DNA from: ZC4RG20 sp963782445
GTDB lineage: Bacteria > Pseudomonadota > Gammaproteobacteria > Steroidobacterales > Rariloculaceae
Length of the DNA: 64,000 nucleotides
Reading direction: 5' to 3'
Assembly: GCA_963782445.1 (NCBI GenBank)
Contig: CAWAJM010000002.1
Location: 434,001-498,000, forward strand
The position numbers and the translations under genes were made by a program. Each line of letters opens with the position of its first letter. Position 1 is the first letter of the stretch. Below the pieces are notes generated by a model. It searched no databases and had not been told where the DNA came from. It saw only the letters and a program-made list of their open reading frames with translations. Below are positions 8,524-17,140 of this stretch, piece after piece.

Positions 8524-10131
8524 TTGAAGATTGCGCTCGCGCAGCTCAACACCCGTGTCGGCGGCATCGACGCCAATACGAGCAAGGTCCTCGAGCACGC
8601 CAGCCGAGCCCGCGACGAGCTCGGCTGCGAGCTCGTCCTGTTTCCGGAGCTCACGCTGAGCGGATACCCCCCCGAGGATCTGCTGCTGCACCGCGGCTTG
8701 CGTAGGCGCGTCGAAGCCGCGTTCGAGAAGATTCGCACCTCGGTCGAGGGGCTCGCGCTCTACGTCGGCTACCCCGAGTACCAGGGCGAGTTCATCTACA
8801 ACGCCGGCGCCCTGCTCGAGGACGGCGAGGTGCTCGCGCGGCACCGCAAGACCATCCTGCCGAACTACGGCGTCTTCGACGAGAAGCGCTATTTCGAGCC
8901 CGGCATGAACGCGACCGTGGCGTCGGTCGCCGGGCGCAAGTTCGGCCTCATCATCTGCGAGGACGCCTGGAGCCCCGAGCCGAGCCGCGCGGCCGTCAAA
9001 GCCGGCGCCGAGGTGCTGCTCGTGATCAACGGCTCGCCTTATAACATGCGCCAGCCGCAGACCCGCGAGGAGGTGCTGGCGCGCCGTGCCCGCGAAAACG
9101 GCGTGCCGCTCCTGTACGTGAATATGGTCGGGGGGCAGGACGAGCTCGTGTTCGACGGCGGCTCCTTCGCGCTCGACGCGGCCGGCGAGACCGTGTTCCG
9201 CGCGCCGATGTTCGAGGAAGGCCTGCACGTCGTCGAGCTCGAAACGGCGGCCGGTGCGCCGCGCTTAATACCCGGCCCGCTCGCCGTCCAGCCCGAGCGC
9301 GACGAGAGCGTCTATCGCGCGCTCGTGCTCGGGACCCGCGACTACGTCGAGAAGAACGGCTTCAACGGTGTCGTGCTCGGGCTCTCGGGCGGTGTCGATT
9401 CGGCGCTGACGCTTTGCATCGCCGTGGACGCGCTCGGCGCCGACCGCGTTCATGCCGTCATGATGCCATCGCGGTTCACCTCGGCGATGAGCCTCGAGGA
9501 TGCCGCCGCGCAGGCGCGCGGGCTCGGCGTGCGCTGCGACACGATGTCCATTGAGCCCCTATTCGCGACGACCCTGGAGACGCTGAAGCCTCTTATCGGC
9601 AATCTGCCGGCCGATACCACCGAGGAGAACATCCAGTCGCGCTGCCGCGGCGTGCTGCTCATGGCGCTCTCGAACAAGCTCGGCGAGATGCTGCTCACGA
9701 CGGGCAACAAGAGCGAGATGGCCGTCGGTTACGCGACGCTGTACGGCGACATGGCGGGCGGATTCGCGCCGCTCAAGGATTGCAGCAAGACGCTCGTCTA
9801 CGCGCTTGCGCGCTACCGCAACCGCGTCTCCCTGGCTATTCCAGAACGCGTGCTGACCCGCGCCCCGAGCGCGGAGCTGCGCGAGGACCAGAAGGATACG
9901 GACGCGCTGCCGGACTACGACGTGCTCGATCCCATCCTCGAAGCGTTCATAGAGAAGGACTATTCGGTCGAGCAGATTACCGATCTCGGCTATGAGCGCG
10001 AGACGGTCGTCAAGGTGCTGCAGATGGTCAAGCGCGCCGAGTACAAGCGCCGGCAGGCGCCGCCGGGCGTGCGCGTCAGCGGCCGCGCCTTCGGGCGCGA
10101 CTGGCGGTACCCGATTACGTCCGCTTACTGA
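8524..10131 (+). CDS. nadE: Glutamine-dependent NAD(+) synthetase
   Basis: 535 residues in two domains. An N-terminal nitrilase-type glutaminase (about 1-260) has Glu in FPELTLSGYP, Lys in HRKTILPNYG and the nucleophile Cys in ICEDAW. The C-terminal synthetase has P-loop LGLSGGVDSAL. It amidates deamido-NAD to NAD using ammonia channelled from glutamine. The best start is the TTG at 8524 (KIALAQLNTRVG follows). Any earlier start would translate the repeat as KKGSEPFL, a false extension. No clear ribosome site is seen, and it may be co-transcribed with sucCD. Intact throughout. Confidence 0.94.
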   Translation: MKIALAQLNTRVGGIDANTSKVLEHASRARDELGCELVLFPELTLSGYPPEDLLLHRGLRRRVEAAFEKIRTSVEGLALYVGYPEYQGEFIYNAGALLEDGEVLARHRKTILPNYGVFDEKRYFEPGMNATVASVAGRKFGLIICEDAWSPEPSRAAVKAGAEVLLVINGSPYNMRQPQTREEVLARRARENGVPLLYVNMVGGQDELVFDGGSFALDAAGETVFRAPMFEEGLHVVELETAAGAPRLIPGPLAVQPERDESVYRALVLGTRDYVEKNGFNGVVLGLSGGVDSALTLCIAVDALGADRVHAVMMPSRFTSAMSLEDAAAQARGLGVRCDTMSIEPLFATTLETLKPLIGNLPADTTEENIQSRCRGVLLMALSNKLGEMLLTTGNKSEMAVGYATLYGDMAGGFAPLKDCSKTLVYALARYRNRVSLAIPERVLTRAPSAELREDQKDTDALPDYDVLDPILEAFIEKDYSVEQITDLGYERETVVKVLQMVKRAEYKRRQAPPGVRVSGRAFGRDWRYPITSAY

Positions 10132-10170
10132 GCGCGAAGCGGCCGAGCGCGAAGGCCGCGAGGTGCCGGC

Positions 10171-10944
10171 TCAGTCGTTCTTGGCCGTCGCTGTCCGCGG
10201 GCCGTAGTTCTCGGAGTAGACGCGCTGCGCGTCCGCGGCGAGGTCTTTCCTGCCGAGCTGCTGGTAGCCGGCGATCATGATGCGCAGCGAGGTCTTGAGC
10301 TCCGGTGCGCCGGGGTAGTGCTCGAGCGCGTACTTGGCTCGGTTCACGGCCGCAACGTAAGCGCCGCGCTCCATGTAGTAGTTCGCGACGTGATTCTCGT
10401 AAGCCGCGAGGCGATTGCGCAGGAACACCATGCGTCGCTGGGCGTCGGACACGTATTGGCTGTCGGGGAAGCGCCGAATGAGCTCCTGGAACGTCGAGAA
10501 GGCCTTGAGCGTATCCTTGGGCGGCCGGGCCGTCATGTCCACGTGGAAGAGCTTCTCGAGGATATTCGGAGCCTGATCGAAGTAGACGACGCCGCGCATG
10601 TAAAGCGCGTAGTCGACGCGCGGATGTGTCGGGTTCTCACGCTCGAATTGGTCGGCCGCGTCGACGGCGGCCTCCGGCTGGTTGCTCTTATAATAGGCGT
10701 AGATCAGATCGAGCTGCGCCTGCCGCGTTTCGGGGCTGAACGGGTAGCGGCTCTCGAGCGCGAGGTATTCCTTGATGGCGCCCTGGTAGTTGGCGCCTTT
10801 CATCATGTCGTTCGCGCGCCGGTACATCGCCTGGGGGCCGATGTCCTGGACGACGCCCTGACGGTGATTCGCGCAGCCGAGGGCGGTGACGCCGAGGGCG
10901 GCGACGACGAGCAACTGAAGGACGGGCTTGAACTTTCGGAACAC
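10171..10944 (-). CDS. bamD: Outer-membrane assembly lipoprotein BamD
   Basis: 257 residues. The N-terminal signal ends in lipobox ALGC, so the mature lipoprotein begins at that Cys and is anchored in the inner leaflet of the outer membrane. The rest is five TPR-like helical pairs (AMYRRANDMMKGANYQGAI, ALESRYPFSPE, AVDAADQFERENPTHP), which bind BamA and substrate C-termini. The GTG start at 10944 has AAGAG six bases upstream. An open frame continues far upstream on this strand only because of high GC and is not coding. It is divergent from rluD, as in many gammaproteobacteria. Confidence 0.94.
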   Translation of the reverse strand: MFRKFKPVLQLLVVAALGVTALGCANHRQGVVQDIGPQAMYRRANDMMKGANYQGAIKEYLALESRYPFSPETRQAQLDLIYAYYKSNQPEAAVDAADQFERENPTHPRVDYALYMRGVVYFDQAPNILEKLFHVDMTARPPKDTLKAFSTFQELIRRFPDSQYVSDAQRRMVFLRNRLAAYENHVANYYMERGAYVAAVNRAKYALEHYPGAPELKTSLRIMIAGYQQLGRKDLAADAQRVYSENYGPRTATAKND

Positions 10945-11130
10945 GTTATCTCTTGACTCGGGTCCAATGGGCGCCGACGGCCCGCGTCTCACTGGCGGGG
11001 CCGGGGCGTTCGTGGCTCGAGGCGGGACGCCCTCGCTACGGCGGTCATTGATCGGCCAGCCTCCCTGGCAGGATCGCTTGCAGCGTTTGACGGCGCAGTA
11101 TAGCGGAAAGTTTCGCCGGAGCCGGCCGGC

Positions 11131-12105
11131 GTGACCGCCGAGAAGGTCTTTCGCCGTGTGACCGTACCCCCCGAACTCGCCGGGCGACGGCTCGACCAGG
11201 CCGCCGCGGCGCTGATTCCGGAGTTTTCGCGCAGCCGGCTCAAGGGCTGGATCGACGGCGGGCAGATCACCGTGGCCGGGCGTACCGCCGAGGCCAAGCG
11301 CAAGCTGCGCGGCGGCGAGGAAATCGTCCTCGAGGCCGCCCTCGAGCCCGCCGTGCCCGTGCAGCCCGAGGCCATCCCGCTCGAGGTCGTCTACGAGGAC
11401 GAGGCGCTGTTGATCCTCGTCAAGCCGCCGGGCCTCGTCGTGCACCCCGGCGCCGGCAATCCCGGCGGCACGCTGCAGAACGCGCTGCTGCACCTCGATG
11501 AGCGGCTCGCGGCGCTGCCGCGGGCCGGCCTCATCCATCGCCTGGACAAGGACACGAGCGGGCTGCTCGTGGTCGCCCGCACATCGGCGGCCCAGCTCGC
11601 GCTCACGGCAGCGCTCGCGCGCCGCGAGATTTCCAGGACCTACGAAGCCGTCTGCGCGACGGTGCTCACGGCCGGCGGCACGGTCGATGCGCCGATCGGC
11701 CGCCATCCGCGCGACCGCCTCCGCATGGCCGTCGTCTCCGGTGGGCGGCCCGCGCGCACGCAGTACCGCGTGCTCGAGCGCTTCCGCGCGCACACGCATG
11801 TGCGGCTCGCGCTCGAGACGGGGCGCACCCATCAGATCCGCGTCCACATGGCCCACATCGGCGCGCCGCTCGTCGGCGACCCGGCCTACGGCGGCCGCCC
11901 GCGCCTGCCCCCGAAGCCGACCGACGCGCTGCGCCGGCACCTGCAGGCGTTCGCTCGCCAGGCGCTGCATGCGACGCGCATCGAGCTGCGCCACCCCGTG
12001 ACCGGCGAGACCGTTGCGGCCTCGAGCCCGCTGCCGGCGGACTTCGAGGCGCTGCTCGCCGTGCTGCGCGAGGATGCCGCGCTTAGCGGGCCCGCCTCGG
12101 CCTAG
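11131..12105 (+). CDS. rluD: 23S rRNA pseudouridine synthase RluD
   Basis: 324 residues. An N-terminal S4 RNA-binding domain (RLDQAAAALIPEFSRSRLKGWI) is followed by an RluA-family catalytic domain with HRLDKDTSGLLV; the Asp in this motif is the catalytic residue. A second motif is GRTHQIRVHMAHIGAPLVGDPAYGG. RluD modifies helix 69 of 23S rRNA (positions 1911, 1915, 1917). Starts at GTG 11131. The bamD/rluD divergence followed by pgeF is the conserved arrangement that separates this from RluA or RluC. Confidence 0.93.
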   Translation: MTAEKVFRRVTVPPELAGRRLDQAAAALIPEFSRSRLKGWIDGGQITVAGRTAEAKRKLRGGEEIVLEAALEPAVPVQPEAIPLEVVYEDEALLILVKPPGLVVHPGAGNPGGTLQNALLHLDERLAALPRAGLIHRLDKDTSGLLVVARTSAAQLALTAALARREISRTYEAVCATVLTAGGTVDAPIGRHPRDRLRMAVVSGGRPARTQYRVLERFRAHTHVRLALETGRTHQIRVHMAHIGAPLVGDPAYGGRPRLPPKPTDALRRHLQAFARQALHATRIELRHPVTGETVAASSPLPADFEALLAVLREDAALSGPASA

Positions 12106-12312
12106 CGGGCCAAGGCGCGGGCGAGCTCCGCGGCTCCGGGCCTGCAACGAAGCGCTCGCGGCCAGGGGCGGGCCGTTATACTCGTCCCATGTCGCAATCG
12201 GCACCGCGGTCCCCCTGTCCGGAGCGTAGCCTCGAGCCCGTTCCGCCCACGACGGGCGCCGTGACCGAATATCGCGCCGCGCCGGACGGCGCGTTCTGAT
12301 CGCGAGGCCTGC

Positions 12313-13080
12313 GTGCTCGAGACATTCGCCCCGCTGCCTTCCATGGCCCCCGGTTGGCCCGCGCCCGCGCGCGTCCGCGCTTACGTCACGTGTCGGGCCG
12401 GCGGCGTGAGCCGCGGCGGCTATGCGAGCCTCAATCTCGCCGATCACGTCGGCGACGCGCCGGACGCCGTGGCCGAGAACCGGCGCCGGCTGGGCGCCGG
12501 CCTGGCCTTGCCGGCCGCGCCCAGGTGGCTGCGCCAGGTGCACGGTGCGCGCGTGCTGGACCTCGACGCCTGCGGCGTAGAGGGGCGGCCGCAGGACGTG
12601 CCGGCCGCGGACGGCGCGGTCACGGGCCGGCCGGGCGTCGTCTGCGCCGTGCTGACGGCCGACTGCCTGCCCGTGCTGCTGGCCGATCGAGCCGGCACGC
12701 GCGTCGGCGTCGCGCACGCGGGCTGGCGCGGGCTCGCGGCCGGCGTGCTCCCGGCCGCCGTCGAGGCGCTCGGCGTCGACCCGGCCGGCGTGCTGGCTTG
12801 GCTCGGGCCCGGCATCGGCGCGGCCGCCTTCGAAGTCGGAGAGGACGTGCGCCGGGCATTCGAGACGGCGGGGTTCGAGACCGAGGCCGCGTTCGCTCCC
12901 AACGCCCGAGGCCGCTGGCAAGCCGATCTCTACGCGCTGGCCGCGCAGAGCCTCGCGCGCGCGGGGGTCGGGGCGGTCTTCGGCGGCGGCTTCTGCACGT
13001 ACCGCGAGGCCGAGCGCTTCTTCTCGCATCGCCGCGAGGCCCCGTGCGGGCGCATGGCGACGCTGATCTGGCTCGTCTGA
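12313..13080 (+). CDS. pgeF: Peptidoglycan editing factor PgeF (YfiH, multicopper-oxidase-like)
   Basis: 255 residues of the DUF152/YfiH family. Key motifs are RQVHGARV, LTADCLPVLLAD and GVAHAGWRGLAAGVL; the two His and one Cys in these form the metal site. In E. coli PgeF removes wrongly incorporated L-Ser from peptidoglycan precursors; related enzymes oxidise polyphenols. Starts at GTG 12313, about 200 bp after rluD. The gap contains no convincing gene. Position between rluD and clpB is conserved. Confidence 0.92.
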   Translation: MLETFAPLPSMAPGWPAPARVRAYVTCRAGGVSRGGYASLNLADHVGDAPDAVAENRRRLGAGLALPAAPRWLRQVHGARVLDLDACGVEGRPQDVPAADGAVTGRPGVVCAVLTADCLPVLLADRAGTRVGVAHAGWRGLAAGVLPAAVEALGVDPAGVLAWLGPGIGAAAFEVGEDVRRAFETAGFETEAAFAPNARGRWQADLYALAAQSLARAGVGAVFGGGFCTYREAERFFSHRREAPCGRMATLIWLV

Positions 13081-13136
13081 CGGGGCGCGGCCGGCCGCGA
13101 ACGTAGAAGAACGTATTTACGGCGCGCCCGCCAGCG

Positions 13137-13165
13137 GTTGATATGGCGGCCTCGAACCCCCATCT
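13137..13165 (+). promoter_or_regulatory. Sigma-32 (heat-shock) promoter of clpB
   Basis: The -35 element GTTGATA (13137-13143) is separated by 14 bp from a perfect -10 element CCCCATCT (13158-13165). The RpoH consensus is CTTGAA-N13-17-CCCCATnT. It lies about 50 bp upstream of the clpB ATG, and clpB is a classical RpoH target. Confidence 0.75.
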
Positions 13166-13216
13166 CACAAACACGGCTTCCCGGCCCCAACGCAGACTTC
13201 GAGGTACCGACGACCC

Positions 13217-15820
13217 ATGCGGATGGACAAACTTACGAGCAAGTTTCAGCTGGCCCTGGCCGACGCGCAGTCGCTCGCCATCGGGCGCGACCACCAGTTC
13301 ATCGAGCCGGTGCACCTCTTAGCGGCGCTGCTCGAGCAGGACGGCAGCGCCGTCGCCGGCGTGCTGACGAAAGCCGGCGTCAACATGAATCAGCTGCGCT
13401 CGTCGCTGGGCCAGGCGCTCGACCGCGTGCCGAGCGTCCAAGGCGGGGCGGCCGGCGAGGTCCACGTCTCGAACGATCTCTCGCGGCTGCTCAACGTCAC
13501 GGACAAGCTCGCGCAGGAGCGCGGCGACGCCTATATCTCGAGCGAGCTGTTCGTGCTCGCGGCGCTGCAGGCGCGCGGGGACCTCGGCCGGCTCCTCGAG
13601 CAGGCCGGCGCCGTCAAGGGCGCCGTGGAGAAGGCTATCGACGAAGTGCGCGGAGGCAGCAAGGTGCAGGATGCGAACGCCGAGGAGACCCGGCAGGCGC
13701 TCGAAAAATACACGATCGACCTGACCGAGCGCGCCGAGCAGGGCAAGCTCGACCCGGTCATCGGCCGCGACGACGAGATTCGCCGGACCATCCAGGTGCT
13801 GCAGCGCCGCACGAAGAACAACCCCGTGCTCATCGGCGAGCCCGGTGTCGGCAAGACGGCCATCGTCGAGGGGCTCGCGCAGCGCATCGTCAACGGCGAG
13901 GTGCCCGAGGGGCTCAAGGGCAAGCGGCTGCTTTCGCTCGACCTCGGCGCGCTCATCGCGGGCGCGAAGTTCCGCGGCGAGTTCGAGGAGCGCCTCAAGG
14001 CCGTGCTCAACGATCTCGCCAAGCAGGAAGGCCAGATCATCCTGTTCATCGACGAGCTCCATACGATGGTCGGCGCCGGCAAGGCCGAAGGCGCCATGGA
14101 CGCCGGCAACATGCTCAAGCCCGCCCTCGCGCGCGGGGAGCTGCACTGCATCGGCGCGACGACGCTCGACGAGTACCGCAAGTACGTCGAGAAAGACGCG
14201 GCGCTCGAGCGGCGCTTCCAGAAGGTGCTCGTGGACGAGCCCTCCGTCGAGGATACGATCGCGATCCTGCGGGGCCTCAAGGAGCGCTACGAGGTGCACC
14301 ACGGCGTCGAGATCACGGACCCGGCGATCGTCGCCGCCGCCACACTCTCGCACCGCTATATCAGTGACCGGCAGCTGCCGGACAAGGCCATCGACCTCAT
14401 CGACGAGGCGGCCTCGCGCATCCGTATGGAGATCGATTCCAAGCCCGAGGAAATGGATCGGCTCGAGCGCCGGCTCATTCAGCTCAAGATCGAGCGCGAG
14501 GCGCTCAAGAAGGAATCGGACGAGGCCTCGAAGCGTAGGCTCGGCGACCTCGAGATGCAGATCGGCAAGCTCGAGGCCGAGTACGCCGATCTCGAGGAGA
14601 TCTGGAAGGGCGAGAAGGCCGCGATGCAGGGCGCGACCCAGATCAAGGAGCAGCTCGAGCTCGCGAAGGTCGAGCTCGAGAAGGCGCATCGCGCGTCGGA
14701 CCTCGCGCGCATGTCGGAGCTGCAGTACGGGCGCATTCCGGAGCTCGAGCGGGCGCTCAAGGATGCCGTCGAGCGCGAGCAGTCGCAGTCGGCGGAGCAC
14801 AAGCTGCTGCGCAACCGCGTGACCGACGAGGAGGTTGCCGAGGTTGTCTCGAAGTGGACCGGCATTCCGGTCGCGAAGATGCTCGAGGGCGAGCGCGAGA
14901 AGCTGCTGCAGATGGAGGCCTTCCTCGAGCAGCGCGTCGTCGGCCAGAAGGAGGCGCTCGAGGCCGTCTCGAACGCCATCCGCCGCGCGCGCGCGGGGCT
15001 ATCGGACCCGAACCGCCCGAACGGCTCGTTCCTGTTTCTGGGCCCTACGGGCGTCGGCAAGACGGAGCTCTCGAAGGCGCTGGCCGAGTTCCTGTTCGAC
15101 ACCGAGGAGGCCATGGTCCGCATCGACATGTCGGAGTTCATGGAGAAGCACTCGGTCGCGCGGCTCATCGGCGCGCCGCCGGGTTACGTCGGCTACGAGG
15201 AGGGCGGCTATCTGACCGAGGCCGTGCGCCGCAAGCCGTACTCGGTGCTGCTGCTCGACGAGGTCGAGAAGGCGCATCCCGATGTCTTCAATGTGCTGCT
15301 GCAGGTGCTCGACGACGGCCGCCTCACCGACGGGCAGGGCCGCACTGTCGACTTCCGCAACACGGTCGTCATCATGACCTCGAACCTCGGCAGCCAGCGC
15401 ATTCAGGAGCTCGCGGGCGAGGAGAACTACGCGCACATGAAGGACGAAGTCATGGAGATCGTGGCTCAGCACTTCAGGCCCGAGTTCCTGAACCGCATCG
15501 ACGACGTGGTCGTGTTCCATCCGCTCGACGCCGAGCAGATCCGCAAGATCGTGGACATCCAGCTCACGTACCTGCACCGCCGGCTCGGGGACCGGGACAT
15601 CGGCTTCGCGCTCGACGATTCGGCGCGCGACCGGCTGGCCAAGGCCGGCTACGACCCGGTCTACGGCGCGCGGCCGCTCAAGCGCGCGATCCAGCAGCAG
15701 CTTGAGAACCCGCTGGCCGAGCGCATCCTGCGCGGGGACTTCGGGCCGGGCGACACGATTCGCGTCAGCGCGGGGCCCGAGGGGCTCGTGTTCACGAAGG
15801 ATCGGGCCGCGGCGGCTTGA
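13217..15820 (+). CDS. clpB: ATP-dependent disaggregase ClpB
   Basis: 867 residues, typical of ClpB. Order: N-domain (1-145); NBD1 with Walker A GEPGVGKT and Walker B ILFIDELH; a coiled-coil middle domain (about 400-530, charged heptads starting KPEEMDRLERRL); NBD2 with GPTGVGKT, pore loop GYVGYEEGG and sensor motif GARPLKRAI. It threads aggregated proteins with DnaK's help in the cytosol. No IGF/L ClpP-docking tripeptide is apparent, supporting ClpB over ClpA/C. A sigma-32-type promoter precedes it and a repeat-derived hairpin follows its stop. Confidence 0.97.
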   Translation: MRMDKLTSKFQLALADAQSLAIGRDHQFIEPVHLLAALLEQDGSAVAGVLTKAGVNMNQLRSSLGQALDRVPSVQGGAAGEVHVSNDLSRLLNVTDKLAQERGDAYISSELFVLAALQARGDLGRLLEQAGAVKGAVEKAIDEVRGGSKVQDANAEETRQALEKYTIDLTERAEQGKLDPVIGRDDEIRRTIQVLQRRTKNNPVLIGEPGVGKTAIVEGLAQRIVNGEVPEGLKGKRLLSLDLGALIAGAKFRGEFEERLKAVLNDLAKQEGQIILFIDELHTMVGAGKAEGAMDAGNMLKPALARGELHCIGATTLDEYRKYVEKDAALERRFQKVLVDEPSVEDTIAILRGLKERYEVHHGVEITDPAIVAAATLSHRYISDRQLPDKAIDLIDEAASRIRMEIDSKPEEMDRLERRLIQLKIEREALKKESDEASKRRLGDLEMQIGKLEAEYADLEEIWKGEKAAMQGATQIKEQLELAKVELEKAHRASDLARMSELQYGRIPELERALKDAVEREQSQSAEHKLLRNRVTDEEVAEVVSKWTGIPVAKMLEGEREKLLQMEAFLEQRVVGQKEALEAVSNAIRRARAGLSDPNRPNGSFLFLGPTGVGKTELSKALAEFLFDTEEAMVRIDMSEFMEKHSVARLIGAPPGYVGYEEGGYLTEAVRRKPYSVLLLDEVEKAHPDVFNVLLQVLDDGRLTDGQGRTVDFRNTVVIMTSNLGSQRIQELAGEENYAHMKDEVMEIVAQHFRPEFLNRIDDVVVFHPLDAEQIRKIVDIQLTYLHRRLGDRDIGFALDDSARDRLAKAGYDPVYGARPLKRAIQQQLENPLAERILRGDFGPGDTIRVSAGPEGLVFTKDRAAAA

Positions 15821-15827
15821 GGGAGGA

Positions 15828-15907
15828 GGGGTCAGAGCCCTTTTTCGCCACCCGCGCCGGTGGCGGCCTGCGAGCGCAAGCGTTGGGCGAAAAAGGGCTC
15901 TGACCCC
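15828..15907. repeat. REP-like repeat pair in perfect inverted orientation
   Basis: Two copies of a 22-bp unit (core GGGGTCAGAGCCC, then TTTTTCGCC) face each other at 15828-15849 and 15886-15907, with a 36-bp GC-rich loop and a T-run after the right arm. This BIME-like element sits 8 bp after the clpB stop. It probably doubles as the clpB terminator, because its RNA would form a 22-bp stem followed by U's. Confidence 0.88.
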
Positions 15908-16050
15908 TTTTTCCGGCCAGCGTATCGGTCGATAATCCGGGTCCCGCCCCGTGCCCGGGGCGCCGCCGTGCGGAATTGACGGCCGGCCCCTTGAAATTTG
16001 CCCGAGCGAACCCTACTTAAGCGCCGGTTGGCCTTAGCGAGAGTCTTGAC

Positions 16051-16431
16051 ATGCCCATCTACGAGTACCGTTGTAAAGCTTGCGGCCATACACTGGACGC
16101 GCTGCAGAAGCTGGCCGATGCGCCCCTCAAGGACTGTCCGGAATGTGCCAAGCCGCAGCTCAAGCGGCTCATTTCCGCGCCTGCGTTTAGGCTGAAGGGC
16201 GGCGGTTGGTACGAGACCGACTTCAAGTCCGACAAGGAGAAGAAGCGCAACCTGGCCGACGGCGGCAACAAGGAAAGCGCCGCGAAGAACGATAGTTCGA
16301 AGAGCGAAAGTTCGAAGAGCGAGTCGTCGAAGAGCGAGTCGTCCAAGAGCTCGGAGTCGGCCAAAAGCGATGGCGGGAAAAGCAGCGCAGCGAAAGACTC
16401 GTCGGGCGGTTCGAGCACAGCGGCGGCGTAA
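16051..16431 (+). CDS. FmdB-family zinc-ribbon protein with Ser/Lys-rich tail
   Basis: 126 residues. An N-terminal FmdB/CxxC domain begins MPIYEYRCKACGHTLDALQ, with CxxC at 9-12 and a second pair CPECAKP forming a zinc ribbon. From about residue 70 the protein is low complexity: tandem SSKSE-type units rich in Ser, Lys and Glu, probably disordered. The family is thought to be regulatory or involved in nucleic-acid binding, but the function is unproven. It is the first gene of the conserved fmdB-DUF502-aspS-nudB string. ATG start at 16051. Confidence 0.88.
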   Translation: MPIYEYRCKACGHTLDALQKLADAPLKDCPECAKPQLKRLISAPAFRLKGGGWYETDFKSDKEKKRNLADGGNKESAAKNDSSKSESSKSESSKSESSKSSESAKSDGGKSSAAKDSSGGSSTAAA

Positions 16432-16438
16432 ACGCATC

Positions 16439-17098
16439 GTGATCCGACTGCGCCGCTATCTGGTCGCAGGCCTTCTGGTCTGGGTACCGGTCGGCGCCAC
16501 GATCCTGGTCTTCCGGCTCCTGCTGGGGATCATGAATCGCTTCTTGTTCTGGCTTCCGGCCGCTTACCGGCCCGAGAACCTGGTCGGGTACCCGATTCCC
16601 GGCCTCTCCGCGATTCTCGCGGGCATCCTGGCCTTTGGGCTGCTGCTGATTACGGGAGTCTTCGCGGCCAACTTCCTCGGCAAGCGGCTCGTGAGCTCCT
16701 ACGAGTCGCTGCTGGCCCGCATCCCGCTTGTGCGCTCCGTCTACGGCGCCGTCAAGAACTTCACCGAGGTGCTGCTCAGCGAGAACGACAACTCCTTCAA
16801 GCGCGTGCTGCTCGTCGAATATCCGCGCGAAGGCATCTACAGCCTGGCCTTCCAGACTTCCGAGAACGCCCGCGAGGTGCAGGCCCGCACGGGCGAGACC
16901 ATCGTCACGGCGTTCGTACCGACTACGCCGAACCCCACCTCGGGATTTATTCTTTTCGTGCCGCGCAGTCAGGTCACCGAGCTCGAGATGTCGGTCGAGG
17001 ACGCGCTCAAGATGATCGTCTCGCTCGGCGTCGTCGTCCCGAAATGGCACCCGGCGCACCCCGAGCCCGAGCTTGCGCGGCCGAAGGCCGCACCTTAA
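16439..17098 (+). CDS. DUF502 family inner-membrane protein
   Basis: 219 residues from GTG 16439 (VIRLRRYLVAGLLVWVPVGAT). Two N-terminal transmembrane segments lie around residues 8-30 and 55-80, with a cytosolic beta-rich C-terminal domain (VLLVEYPREGIYSLAFQTSE, TTPNPTSGFILFVPRSQVTELEMSVEDALKM split by short gaps). DUF502 proteins have no settled function. The gene commonly precedes aspS in gammaproteobacteria. An in-frame ATG at 16370 would overlap fmdB by 62 bp and add an Arg/Lys-rich leader, so it is less likely. Confidence 0.87.
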   Translation: MIRLRRYLVAGLLVWVPVGATILVFRLLLGIMNRFLFWLPAAYRPENLVGYPIPGLSAILAGILAFGLLLITGVFAANFLGKRLVSSYESLLARIPLVRSVYGAVKNFTEVLLSENDNSFKRVLLVEYPREGIYSLAFQTSENAREVQARTGETIVTAFVPTTPNPTSGFILFVPRSQVTELEMSVEDALKMIVSLGVVVPKWHPAHPEPELARPKAAP

Positions 17099-17140
17099 CA
17101 TCCCTCCCCTTTTTCCCGGCGCCGGTCCGGAGGTGATCTG

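Noticed and set aside
12188..12298. 36-codon open frame with ATG between rluD and pgeF
   Set aside because: No ribosome site, no conservation evidence, Pro-rich translation; too little to call a gene.
10945..13029. Very long open frame on the minus strand running upstream of bamD across rluD and pgeF
   Set aside because: It is antisense to two well-supported genes, is Arg/Ala/Gly rich and has no motif; it is stop-poor only because of high GC. bamD starts at GTG 10944.
16280..16400. Tandem Ser/Lys codon repeats in fmdB as a possible mobile or CRISPR-like repeat
   Set aside because: Short in-frame low-complexity coding repeats, no spacers and no mobile-element features.
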